Below, piece after piece: positions 12,901-21,225 of a stretch of 23,920 bases of DNA. This DNA is from Saccoglossus kowalevskii. Its lineage: Eukaryota; Hemichordata; Enteropneusta; Harrimaniidae. The position numbers and the translations under genes are program-made. How positions within the stretch are numbered: the stretch's first letter is position 1; each line of letters opens with the position of its first letter. The DNA is taken from the NCBI RefSeq assembly GCF_000003605.2, contig NW_003148271.1:134308-158227 (forward strand), given 5' to 3'. The notes under the pieces were generated by a model. That model searched no databases. It was given only the letters and a program-made list of their open reading frames with translations, and had not been told where the DNA came from.

Positions 12901-14153
12901 TGTCACTGAAACAGAACAACGCCGAATCTGCTGATAGACAAACGTGTTACGGAACAAAATGTTTGCCACTGTACAATACAGTATTGTCATGTTCGTTTAG
13001 TGTGTATGCATGGCGGCATTTGGTTGAGTGAACCCCTGACCGTCTGAACTGTTACGATAAAAGTGTCTAGGGTGGTCATTCGTTGAAAATATCGAAGTAT
13101 GGAAGATGACTGTTTGACTATGGCAAGAGTGCAACTATAAAGTCACATTTGGGATAGTGTTTAGCAGTCGTCATGGTGACATAAATAAATGTCAAGTGTG
13201 TAAAAGTGAATATGTACCCAGATGAAATCTGGCGTGTGAATTTGACCGTGACGCCAAGCGTGAATAAACTTTAAAAAGGTAAACGATAAACTTAGCAACA
13301 ATGTTGCCAAGGTCAAACCTATAATTGTATCACTCCATTACATTGTTTACAGAAAAACAACACTGCTAGGCAAAATATCAAAATATTTGTGTTTTAATCA
13401 TAATGATGTTTAATCAAAATAGCCCATGATATTGATGTACAGTTAGTTTCATATGTAAGTTACCCTGGTTAGAATACGACCACCTGTTGAATGGCGGTTA
13501 ATAACACTGTGACCACGGCATGTAATCAAATATTTTAACTGTGAATTACAATGTATGGTTATTTATCTTGTCTGTTAGACTCCTACATGGGCGTTACGTA
13601 ACCCACTGTGACGTACTAGTAACTTAAAACGGCGCGAGTGTCAACTACAATCAACTTGTTCGCGGCTGACAATAGCCAGCGCTTAACGACATAGCGGCGG
13701 GTACGTGTAATAAAATGTTCACCGGTATATCAAAAGTAGTCTGGCAAATTTGGGGGTTAACACAATCAGGCGAGTTTATTTGTGTCCAACCTCCGACTAA
13801 TAATAGATTGGTCTATTAGTAGCCTTATGTCCAATCGACGATGTCTGTCATGCAAATAACTGCAGGCACCGTATTATAGTCAGTTATCCATTGACATTAC
13901 ACATTCCTATCACATTCACTGCACGGTGCACGGCTCAAATTGTATTGATCAAGAGATCATTCAGGTATACGACCATAAAACTTAATGGAAAGTGGTAAAC
14001 AAATAAAACGTGGGTACGTATGCAGCATCGCAGCGACAGTGTCATGTTCCTGCTGTGCTTGTCGCCCGGGCTTGTTCTCTCTCTAAACACTCTGCAGATT
14101 TCAGGGAGAACAAATCAACTACACAGGTCGTGAAATTGGAACTTACCTTGCAT
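775..14153 (-). CDS. THEG-like (sperm microtubule-associated) protein gene, 5' four exons, partial
   Basis: This is a spliced minus-strand gene made of join 14153-14147, 11382-11323, 6647-6608 and 909-775, continuing beyond the left edge. Seen directly: every internal junction has GT and AG, and the phases interlock. Exon 1 leaves 1 nt and exon 2 supplies 2 (codon GTT). Exon 2 leaves 1 and exon 3 supplies 2 (ATT). Exon 3 leaves 2 and exon 4 supplies 1 (ATA). About 80 residues are readable. The N-terminal part is polar and Ser/Arg-rich (MPSRSKPRSSTNS). It is followed by ERRPYNGRYIRG and then a THEG-type repeat with ATPRLEHLAEPK. Known of the family: THEG (SPMAP2) and its paralogue are sperm microtubule-associated proteins built from such repeats and are normally several hundred residues long, so most repeats must lie outside the window. 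Inferred role: a ciliary or flagellar axoneme component. The family call rests on motif recognition without a database search. Confidence 0.72.
1977..2618. repeat. 23-bp minisatellite, 28 diverged units with higher-order structure
   Basis: Units of the form ggtattactgttcacctt + agaca start at 1977, 2000, 2023, 2046, 2068 and so on up to 2596. Two units (2046 and 2137) are 22 bp; the rest are 23 bp. Variants fall into classes: ggttgccttacaga, gttcgccttacaga, gttcaccctagaca, gttcacatagaga and ggtaatactgttcacc. The classes recur in the same order: units 2228-2411 and 2412-2549 are the same series, differing by two ggtaatac units. A shorter series at 2046-2136 and 2137-2250 likewise repeats. Confidence 0.96.
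2903..2916. promoter_or_regulatory. Perfect palindromic RFX X-box
   Basis: The sequence gttgccatggcaac is a fully palindromic match to the RFX-factor X-box (RYYNYY-AT-RRNRAC). RFX factors are known activators of ciliary genes in animals. It lies in intron 3 of a gene that probably encodes an axonemal protein. Intronic placement, about 2 kb upstream of exon 4, would suit an enhancer or an internal promoter; function is inferred. Confidence 0.6.
2953..2966 (+). promoter_or_regulatory. Second RFX X-box, 50 bp from the first
   Basis: The sequence gttgccatagaaac fits all constrained positions of the X-box consensus. It sits exactly 50 bp from the palindromic site at 2903, in the same register. 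Two full matches this close are very unlikely by chance in AT-rich DNA, which argues for a real regulatory module or for an old local duplication. Confidence 0.55.
3064..3280. repeat. Dispersed repeat copy 1 (MITE-like, non-coding)
   Basis: Blocks shared with 7595-7780 in the same order and orientation include aaattaaaac, caaagttaagaa, a purine-rich cagag/tagaa stretch, a tttaa...cagagaatattttcc block, and ttaatt followed by cattagttgag versus cattggctgag. The copies are diverged and no coding capacity is seen. This fits an old short non-autonomous element; terminal inverted repeats were not clearly identified. Confidence 0.55.
4814..4850. repeat. TCTG/CCTG tetranucleotide run
   Basis: An imperfect tetranucleotide microsatellite: gtctgtctatctgtctgcct followed by gcctgcctgtctgcgtg. 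It is intronic and no function is suggested. Confidence 0.85.
5940..5979. repeat. Perfect inverted repeat, 19-bp arms, 2-nt centre
   Basis: The left arm aacatagaccttagaatga (5940-5958) is followed by tc and then its exact reverse complement (5961-5979). The near-absent spacer makes a cruciform or hairpin possible. It is too short-looped for a standard microRNA precursor. It may be the remnant of a palindromic transposon or a recently made palindrome. Confidence 0.9.
6256..6268. repeat. G13 homopolymer
   Basis: Thirteen consecutive G residues occur in intron 3. A run of the same length occurs at 15659-15671. No wider similarity between the two sites is evident. Confidence 0.9.
6608..6647 (-). 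CDS. Exon 3 of THEG-like gene (40-nt microexon)
   Basis: The exon is bounded on the minus strand by an excellent pyrimidine tract and acceptor (tttttttcctttctttttcag) and an excellent donor (gtaagttac). In the phase set by its neighbours it reads ERRPYNGRYIRG, with 2 nt at the start and 2 nt at the end shared with flanking exons. It is GC- and CpG-rich inside a very AT-rich intronic region, which sets it apart. Forty nucleotides is not a multiple of three, so skipping it would shift the frame. The alternative frame is LKDDRTTDATSEE, also open. I prefer the first frame because it alone joins in phase to the well-supported exon 4. Confidence 0.78.
7595..7780. repeat. Dispersed repeat copy 2 (MITE-like, non-coding)
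   Basis: Diverged copy of the element at 3064-3280 in the same orientation: aaattaaaacctagtgaata, caaagttaagaaaagaatc, aatttaacacagagtgaat and attaattgaatgatcccatt. The conserved blocks keep order and rough spacing, so chance AT-richness alone does not explain the match. Confidence 0.55.
9187..9490. repeat. Decayed tandem repeat, period about 130-140 bp
   Basis: Two clear copies and a degraded third share an ordered set of words. ttcaaactttt at 9187 matches ttcaaactttg at 9327. tgattcaaaatggctgactg at 9251 matches tgattcaaaatagccaaatg at 9380. A third ttttatccaaagtaagta and ttttgtgtcaaac follow from about 9441. The unit is non-coding. Similar 'gattcaaaatggc' repeats are, from memory, common in marine invertebrate genomes; this was not checked. 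Confidence 0.6.
11323..11382 (-). CDS. Exon 2 of THEG-like gene (60 nt)
   Basis: In the phase shared with exons 1 and 3 it reads TCNTEDMPSRSKPRSSTNS, polar and likely disordered. The donor is TCCA then gtaagcaac. The acceptor is ccccagcattcag, with a pyrimidine-rich stretch (ttttctctctatgtt) about 30 nt further upstream. An alternative AG 7 nt upstream would run into a stop when joined to exon 1, which supports the chosen acceptor. A second frame is also open over these 60 nt, so the exon rests mainly on splice sites and phase agreement. The acceptor tract is weaker than that of exon 3. Confidence 0.62.
11383..14146 (-). other. Intron 1 of THEG-like gene (about 2.8 kb)
   Basis: The intron starts with the perfect donor gtaagttcc right after the first coding codons and ends at ccccagcattcag before exon 2. 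Apart from one X-box match (13167-13180) and a gradual rise in GC and CpG toward the promoter side (13560-14146), I see no other feature in it. Confidence 0.5.
13167..13180 (+). promoter_or_regulatory. RFX X-box match in intron 1
   Basis: The sequence gtcgtcatggtgac meets every constrained position of RYYNYY-AT-RRNRAC. It lies about 1 kb downstream of the start codon on the transcribed strand. A single match to a degenerate motif could be chance; the accompanying sites raise its interest. Confidence 0.35.
14147..14153 (-). CDS. Exon 1 coding part of THEG-like gene: start codon and first codons
   Basis: The minus strand reads gccacgATGCAAG followed by a perfect donor gtaagttcc. The start context, with purine at -3, is good. 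An in-frame TAA lies 18 nt upstream, so this ATG is the first possible start in its frame in this exon. The exon ends after 1 nt of codon 3, exactly the phase exon 2 needs, giving MQ then V. The 5' UTR extends rightwards to an undetermined transcription start. The call depends on the strong donor plus phase; a longer or alternative first exon cannot be excluded. Confidence 0.58.
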
Positions 14154-14260
14154 CGTGGCTATTCTAATTATTGGTTGAAGGCAGTGCTTAACGTAGTTTT
14201 CAGCCAAGCCCTCTTGGACCGGCACACTTGTAAGTTGTCAGTACTGCGGAAGTATGGTAA

Positions 14261-14267
14261 TTATAAA
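14261..14267 (-). promoter_or_regulatory. TATA-like box
   Basis: Minus-strand tttataa within agctttataattacc lies about 110 nt upstream of the start codon, on the same strand. In AT-rich DNA such words are common, so position is the only support. Confidence 0.25.
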
Positions 14268-14327
14268 GCTGTGCCACTCCGCTTTATTCATTTGGAACGT
14301 ACATAAGCGCGCTGGCACAAAGCGTCT

Positions 14328-14349
14328 CATGGTAACGCTTCATAGTAAC
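14328..14349 (-). promoter_or_regulatory. Two tandem degenerate RFX X-boxes upstream of the start codon
   Basis: On the plus strand catggtaac (14328-14336) and catagtaac (14341-14349) recur 13 bp apart, and a third, weaker tatggtaat follows at 14352. On the minus strand they read gttaccatgagacg and gttactatgaagcg. Each keeps one perfect X-box half and 12 of 14 positions. They lie about 175-200 bp upstream of the start codon, the usual place for X-boxes in ciliary genes. Confidence 0.38.
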
Positions 14350-14770
14350 AATATGGTAATTAATATTATCACGTGACATGGCCTATTGTTTGAAAAGCGG
14401 GCACAGAATGAAGGCCTAGCGAGGCGATACCGTGATATCGCGTTACTCAGTGGGGGGATTCGAACCATTGTGTACACTAGTATGAGGTACGTGTTTGAGA
14501 AACAAAATACGCCATTCATACCGGACGGAACTGCCAAACATACTGTTTATATAAAACAGAAGGTGGTGACATGACCGCGGCGCACGGTGATGACACGTCT
14601 CGTTGATTCGAGTTCCCAGGTCGAGTGCCAACTTGAAGCCGAGCTGAAACCATTACGGCCCGGAGTTACGGACTATCTGTATGTTTTTCGGGCAGGGTTA
14701 TATTGAATGTATATAGTAAGAGAATATAGTAAACCACATTTTTTTCTTAAATTTTGTTCAAGCTTGTATT

Positions 14771-15101
14771 ACGGTAAAAAGTAGATTTACATTTGCAATC
14801 TTACTTTTACTTTTGAAAATGAATTTATATTTTAATATTTACTTTTATTTTTGAAAATGAATTTATATTTTAATATTTACTTTTACTTTTGAAAATGAAT
14901 TTATATTTTAAATTTTACTTTTATTTTTGTAAATGAATTTATATTTTAAAATTTATACTTTTATTTTTGAAAATGAATTTATATTTTAAAATTTACTTTT
15001 TGTTTTCGAAAATGAATTTACTTGAAAACATCCTTTTATTTTTGAAAATAAATTTACATTTGTAATTTCACTTTACTTGTGAAAAATAATTTAAAATCGC
15101 C
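14771..15101. repeat. 38-bp AT-rich tandem repeat, about 7-8 copies
   Basis: Units of about 38 bp, of the form acttttatttttgaaaatga followed by atttatattttaatattt, start at 14803, 14841, 14879, 14917 and 14957. The 14917 unit is 40 bp. Decayed units follow to about 15101 and a partial one precedes from about 14771. The array lies just upstream of the presumed promoter of the THEG-like gene. Confidence 0.9.
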
Positions 15102-15233
15102 TTTTCACCTGAGAATGGCTTTGGTTTATCATTTTCATTTTGATTTTGTTAGCCCTTTGCTCCTTGATCTATAACCTTTGATCTTAACTGTTTATATGAC
15201 TAGTCATTTCAACGACGCTGCAAAGAGGGTATA

Positions 15234-15455
15234 TTGAAAAGGTGTACCGATATTTTACACGTTTTTACTGAGTCAGAAAAGAGAATGTTGGGAATTTCTC
15301 GTCGAGCGTCTGAATTGAGATGGTCGTTGGCCGGTTTGACTGGCATTTCCAACGAGGATCGCCGACTAAAAGCGTGGATATATAAAGTTTGGCCGATAAA
15401 TGTTGGCTGCTGTGATCGTCACGGTCGCCACGCTGCTTCGCAGCTTTGCGTTTAA
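15234..15455 (+). other. Unexplained GC-richer patch, open on both strands
   Basis: About 220 nt are clearly less AT-rich than the surroundings. A plus-strand frame gives 73 codons without an ATG start (it contains RMLGISRRASELRWSLAG). One minus-strand frame is also open for about 60 codons (it contains SAKLYISTLLVGDPRWKC). I recognise neither and see no convincing flanking splice sites. It could be a lone exon, a transposon fragment or a regulatory block. Confidence 0.25.
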
Positions 15456-15658
15456 ATTATAGCTATCCATACTTCATTGCCTCTCTATGGGCTCGTTTGA
15501 ATTGAAACATGGCTTTTCAAAAATAATCCTCTAAATGCAAAACAAAATAACCCAAGTATAAAAACATCAAAAACAAACCCTATTCGCCAGAGGATATCCC
15601 GGAAATCTGAACGCCATGTACATGTAAATGGGACACATTCACCTCGGAGATGAGGCGT

Positions 15659-15671
15659 GGGGGGGGGGGGG
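15659..15671. repeat. G13 homopolymer
   Basis: Thirteen consecutive G residues, the same length as the run at 6256-6268, in intergenic DNA. Confidence 0.9.
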
Positions 15672-16652
15672 TCACATTTTGTTGTCTTTTAATATAACCA
15701 CATAATGATGACTAATTCTTACTGAAATATTATTTTAGACACAATTGCATGACCCTACACAAGGGGACAAGGCTGTCACCTAAAATGTGATGTCATTAAA
15801 TGAAACCCAAGTATGAACGTCAAATAAATCCCATTATTTGTTTTAATGGTAGCAAATCGTGTTAATAAAAAAACAATGCGGTAAAATTACCCCTTTCCTC
15901 AGTGTGTCCTTATAGTCTATGCAATGATATAATAAAGGCAATACGATTATATTTAAACATAATTGTATTCACAGAACTCCTGCACCAAGCGCCCCTGATT
16001 ACCTGGATAACAAAGTTGCATAACATACTCTTACAGAATAAACTGAACATATACATAAGAAATATACCGGTATTTACATTTAAAGCGACCGTTTCAGGCA
16101 TTGTGACTGTAACGTTTCCAGTTCATTTCAGTAACATATAATTGATTTGGAAAGATGATAAAACGTATACATCCGTGGAACATATCTTAATGAATAAAAC
16201 AAAAAAGAATCCAATAAATGAAGACTCAGGAAGTTTGTTATTATATTGATGTGTGTTACAGTTCCGTAATACGAAGGTTAATATTGTGGTTGTTGTTTAT
16301 TTTTCGGGGTTGTAGGGTTTCGAGTAAGTAAAATAATTCTATTTTTGAATACTAGTATATAGTTTGGAAAACATATGCGGCTGTAGATTTGCTATTAATT
16401 TGTATCAGTGTGCAGTTCATTGTGATGAGAGACTAGTGTACAAAGAGGGTGAAGAGTCCGCGTGCAGTGTACAATATGTTGTCCTAATTACGCGCTATGA
16501 TAATGTTCAAGATGTTTTTTAGGTGAATGTTTGGCAATCAATTGAATTCCTTTTGTTGTGCAGTCGCTCTTCGTTTATAGCAAACTTCTTTATTGGCGTA
16601 CTAGATCTAAACATTATTGACGCTTTGAACAGGTCTTCCTTTTACCAAATTA

Positions 16653-16660
16653 TGACGTCA
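16653..16660. promoter_or_regulatory. Full palindromic CRE
   Basis: The sequence tgacgtca is the full CREB/CREM/ATF site. CREM-type factors drive many testis genes, but here the site is about 2.5 kb upstream of the start codon and an 8-bp match is weak evidence. Confidence 0.25.
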
Positions 16661-18270
16661 CCAAAGTGATTCGTCGCTAAAGGGCGCGATGTATTGAATT
16701 AGTTGTAAAAGTATCTACGCATTACATCCACGCCGTTATGTACGGTAACTAATTAAGAGCGCCATTTACGTCGAATACATGATTTATTTTCAATTACGAT
16801 TTGTGACGACCCCTGATGTCAATAATCACAAATACCATTCAAGTTTTCATTAGATTCGAAACTTATCCCATGGGCCCTTGCGTGAACACCCTGTTCCCAG
16901 TGGCTTATTCATTTTGCATGACTTTTAATAAAGAGATATTTAAACTACTTAGGTGCAATATATTTTAGGCGATATAAATATCACGTTTGAATTTTGCTTT
17001 GTCCTTCTACACACATTACGGTACCAGCGCCACCAACGGCTGTTATTAATCAATCAAGAAGACTGATTTTGTAACGTTATTGATGATCTTTAAACATATT
17101 TGTCGTATTTTTCTTAACAGCAGATCTGATATTAATTAGTACTGGTAGTCTGACAGGTGTTCTCATTTTCTATTCTTCTTCTTTCTTCTTGTTAATTTGT
17201 CGTTAGGACGCATTTTATTGGTGGAGATTGCACGATGTGTACACGAGAACAGTAAATTGTTATTTTCTGTAAATTTGTATAACGATCCTGTAAAAATATG
17301 GCCGTAACACTAAAATGTAAAATTCGGGTGCTAAATATGTTTGTTCACCTTTTCACTATGGTTTGTGTCAAGAGCCACGGCAGGTTAAGCCATTTGATAA
17401 GATTATCCTTCTTTTCTTTTTTTTCAACTTTTATATTTTCAATGAATTTCAGTTGAATTGCTTCACGACCAGTCTGAGTAAGTTCAATATACTGCGTGGG
17501 CATTTTATTTTATTTTATACCGGACATAAATGCACCGAATATCTATGCCAACAAATCTTTCCCCCGGAAATAACATGCTCAGCAAAATTAATAGTCCATA
17601 TTTATCCCGAGGCTGAGAAAAAGCGAGAAAGCTGTTAATAGAAAAAGATATATAGCGCCATCAACGGTGAAATACCGAAATCACTTCCAGTGAATTTCTT
17701 GTCTGATACACTCCTCTAACACGTGATTTCAATTCAAACATGCCCCAGCCATGTTCTTCGCTCATCTGGACATGATGTTGCAAATGTTTTTTTTTTTTAA
17801 AAAACATTAAAATTGCAAATGATTTAAATCAGTATCCTGGGGAGTCGTTTAGTCTTTGTCGGGTTTTACAGGTATTTCGAAATTATTTCTTTTAGATGCC
17901 CCAAATAAAATACTTTGATACACATTTCACAGCATTTTGTTTTATTTTCTAACAAGACATAGCGAATTTTATCCCGATGTTCCCGGGTTATTTCTGTCAG
18001 GTTATGAATACTCTATACTTAATCAGAAGGCTGAAAACGTGCAGTCCATGGGCTCAAACAAACGGACTAGTGCGTAAGAAGACACAGTGACGGTACGATA
18101 TACTTTTCTAATGGAAATACCAAATCCACCCGTAACGCAATACACCATGCCATCAGTGAGATGCAACAGGGGTTAATGCAACATATGTAATTCACATACA
18201 CATATCTAATGTAGTTGGTGCACCCATACGCAGGGCCTTCTAAGTAGTCCAAATTTATACACATCTATCT

Positions 18271-18284
18271 TCTGCCATGGTAAC
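18271..18284 (+). promoter_or_regulatory. Near-consensus RFX X-box
   Basis: The sequence tctgccatggtaac matches 13 of 14 positions of the X-box, failing only the first purine. It is isolated and about 4 kb upstream of the THEG-like start. Confidence 0.25.
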
Positions 18285-20976
18285 ATCTCAGACTACTACA
18301 ATAGTCTGCGGTGACATACAGTATGCCTCCGCCACCGTGACGTGCTTTTACCGCACGCAACCTTTTCAAAGGAAAGAATCTGGTTGACATAGTTACAGTT
18401 TCCGTCTATGAACACGACATTTCACGCAAACAGAAACTACAAACGAACGACTGGGTGATTAAAATTGCGCACAAAGACGGGTCTTTACATTTTGTTGTCC
18501 CATCAATAATATTCGCACACGTAATCACGTTTCATTGTAGTTTATATGATTTAAACAACATTTGTACTGTTTCAGTGTCTATGTGCAGTTTAATTTACAA
18601 TATTACCCCCACCGTAGAATTGTAAATAATTCCAAACAAACGGAAGTCGCAAAATAGGTAGAGTAATCATGAATAGTATACAACGTACGGAAGTAACACT
18701 CAGTGAAATGGCCCTGGCGCGCCCTCGTTCGCCCTTGATTAAGTATAGAGTTTACTAAAAACAGAATTTTTCGTGATTATAAAAGCAAATACGTAATTGA
18801 ATAGAATTCGCCCTTGATCTGGAAAGGTTGAGTCGATGGTTTGATAACTGCATCATGTCAAGATCGATAATCGCGTGAGTCATGGTAGAATTGATTGCTG
18901 TGTTAGTCGATAATTTTGCGCAATACGTGTTCTTTGTGATTATCCCAGTTACTGTGAAGATCGACCATAATACTACCCAGTCCAACTGTGTGTCGTAAAC
19001 ACGATTATGTGGCGGGGGATGCGTATGCAGAAGTTGAATCATGACGTTTTGAGATACCAGCAATGTCTGTCTCTCATAATCGACTATACATGTACGACCG
19101 GCCATATCGGTATTAATACACAGCAAACTGAAGCCCTTTCGATAACGGTACTCATGTTTTAAGGGTCAGTGACCCGACCCACATTCGCGACCCCCCACGA
19201 GATATTACACGCAAAGTGGTTCAATATATATCACATTGACGGTTAGTAAACATCCACAATTAAATTTCAATTAAATATGCGGCGCCTAAACTTACCTTTT
19301 GATTTTCTCAATCAGTGGCAGTTGCCAGGACACATGACCATGCACAATTAATTACAATGTTAATATAGGCATTTCCAGCTTTATTCCACAATTCCTCATT
19401 ATTTGGCACGTGATTTCGGTTAACAAATCAATGCATTAATGCTCAGGCACAATACAACGAAAATGATTTCGATTTTCAAGAATTGAATTGAACAAAAACT
19501 TCGTAATTATAAATTAGAGAAGTCAGCTAATTGATTGAAATTGAAACATTGAAACAGACGTTAAATTAAATTGGATAATGCTAAAAAATGATGGGATAAA
19601 CAAGTCACGTGATCCTTTCGCTCTCAGTAAGATCTCGGCTTCCATTTGAAAATAATGTCTTCTTGCCCTGTTCTGCCCGGTTCTGCATGGTTCTCCATAA
19701 TTCTCTGTCTTTTGCTGTTCTGATATTCTCATTCTCGCTGACTAGAAAGCGGGCCTTTGTCTCCCTTTCTCTTCCTTCAATTTATCATGTTACTGTCACA
19801 TTTTCCAGTTCTACTTTTCTCAAAATATGCCATAAAAATGTCAATTACCTTTTTTTCATTGTTTCAACAAGTTTTCTTTTTGTGTCTGCCTTAGCCAGTA
19901 CTTCCTCATTTGGATTGTAATATATTTAAGATACACGGAGCATTCTTCTGTAAAACCACATATTGCCCCAAATTCACCGCCGTGTGTGAGGGTAGGGAAT
20001 GTATAGCAATCCAATACAGTACTCTTAGTTTTGTTTTCTTCGGTAATTGTCTAATGTTTAAGTATAATTCCCATTTTATCAAAAATAGTTTTTTACATTC
20101 CGATCCTCTTTCTTTATTTCACTGTCACTTCTTCTATTGAAATTGAAAGCAAAATTAACAATGAATAGCGAGATAAAGTCGGAGTGGTAATCACTTTTTT
20201 TGAGTTGACTGTTTTATTGTGATAAACGAAATAGAATCACACTACAGATATCGTCCATATCTGACTAATCATTCACAGTGTTACGCACTGATGTTATGTG
20301 TATTTGAATTCAGCGAAACACAAAACATTTAGAAGTTATGAAAGCCTGGCTAAAGGGAAGCCTTTATACCACCTTAACAGGCCGATTGCCGCCTTGGATG
20401 ACCATTACATAAGACATTTATTTAGACATGTGTCAATACAATGTTTTTAATTATGAAGTCTTGTTTGATACGTCACGTCTGTCTTCTCTCATTCGATCAC
20501 CCAGGCAAAGCGGGAAACTGTACAATTTACAATTGTCCTTCCTCGGCAGTAAAATGGACTTAGTACTTACAGTTACGGTTGGAATTTGGGAAACATTGTC
20601 GTATTCCGTTTATATATTGAAGTTATCAGAATTGAATTCATGTGTTTCTGTTATCATACATAACCCCCCAACGATAACGTGAATGTATTTCGCAGAGTCG
20701 TTTTATTAAATCACAGTCACACTGTTTGTGATCATTGAAATTCTCAATACGACAACGCAATCTGTGAATGGCAATAGTCGATTGATCACCCAATTCGCCA
20801 CTGTCATTAATTGATCGTGAATTGAACATTCCGGTAACTGAGTTTAAAATCTATTAATTCTTCGACATCTGCACATGATGTTTGATAAAACAGGTATTTT
20901 TCTAAGTAAACAAGTCGTTCGTTGCACCCCGTCACAGCTGCTTTAATCGTAGGATCCTATTCAAGGGTGTTTTGTA

Positions 20977-21225
20977 TCACACTGTATGTTCATATCAGTG
21001 TCTATAACTATGTCTTATATGATCACACTGTATGTTCGTATCAGTGACGATAACAATGTCTTATCTCACACTGTATGTTCGTATCAGTCACGATAACAAT
21101 GTCTTATATCACACTGTATGTTCGTATCAGTCACGATAACAATGTCTTATATCACACTGTATGTTCGTATCAGTCACGATAACAATGTCTTGTAGCATAC
21201 TCTGTATGTTCTTATCATTGACGTC
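20977..21225. repeat. 43-bp minisatellite, five copies plus a degenerate sixth
   Basis: Units begin at 20977, 21023, 21066, 21109 and 21152 with tcacactgtatgttcgtatc followed by a cacgataacaatgtcttat portion. The first spacing is 46 bp and the others are 43 bp. The central copies are nearly identical, while the first is diverged (catatcagtgtctataacta). A degraded sixth (actctgtatgttcttatca) follows 21195. Confidence 0.94.

Larger units (their letters stand above)
14154..14660 (-). promoter_or_regulatory. Probable promoter and 5' UTR of the THEG-like gene
   Basis: This stretch immediately upstream of the start codon is visibly richer in GC and CpG than its surroundings. It carries a TATA-like box (14261-14267), two degenerate X-boxes (14328-14349) and an E-box CACGTG (14370-14375). 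If the TATA-like box is used, the transcription start would be near 14230 and the 5' UTR about 80 nt. No coding signal was found here. The placement is inferred from the start codon and donor at 14147-14153. Confidence 0.42.
15672..20976. other. Intergenic sequence without recognisable genes
   Basis: This AT-rich stretch lies upstream of the THEG-like gene. It holds only short ORFs that mostly lack ATG starts and resemble no family I know. Single motif matches occur in it (CRE at 16653, near-X-box at 18271, E-boxes at 17720, 19407 and 19606). No RNA gene was seen. Confidence 0.5.

Noticed and set aside
14204-14229. 26-nt plus-strand segment between ttttcag and gtaagt
   Set aside because: It has a weak pyrimidine tract, no partner exons, and lies antisense to the 5' UTR of the minus-strand gene.
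14010-14306. 98-codon plus-strand frame across the promoter region
   Set aside because: It opens with GTG and lies antisense to the exon 1 start and donor. The protein resembles nothing I know.
14456-14466. tRNA/SINE B-box-like word (minus-strand ggttcgaatcc)
   Set aside because: No T-stem pairing and no A-box at proper distance were found, so neither a tRNA gene nor a tRNA-derived SINE is supported.
17453-17477. 25-nt plus-strand segment between a T-rich tract plus CAG and a GTAAGT donor
   Set aside because: It looks like a microexon, but T-rich tracts are common here and no partner exons of a plus-strand gene were found.
18804-18815. gaattcgccctt, identical to the insert flank of common TA-cloning vectors
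   Set aside because: Only 12 bases match. The flanks are ordinary AT-rich genomic sequence and a similar ttcgcccttgat occurs 79 bp earlier, so vector contamination is not supported.
18755-19126. Longest single open frame (123 codons, minus strand)
   Set aside because: It opens with TTG, not ATG, has no recognisable domain, compositional bias or flanking splice sites, and its length is near what chance gives in 24 kb.
19609-19920. 103-codon plus-strand frame, Ser/Phe-rich
   Set aside because: It is a low-complexity translation of pyrimidine-rich DNA, without family signature or gene context.
20349-20362. A-box-like tggctaaaggg
   Set aside because: No B-box follows and no cloverleaf can be folded.
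20428-20682. 84-codon ATG-started plus-strand frame
   Set aside because: No recognisable motif or splice context; compatible with chance.
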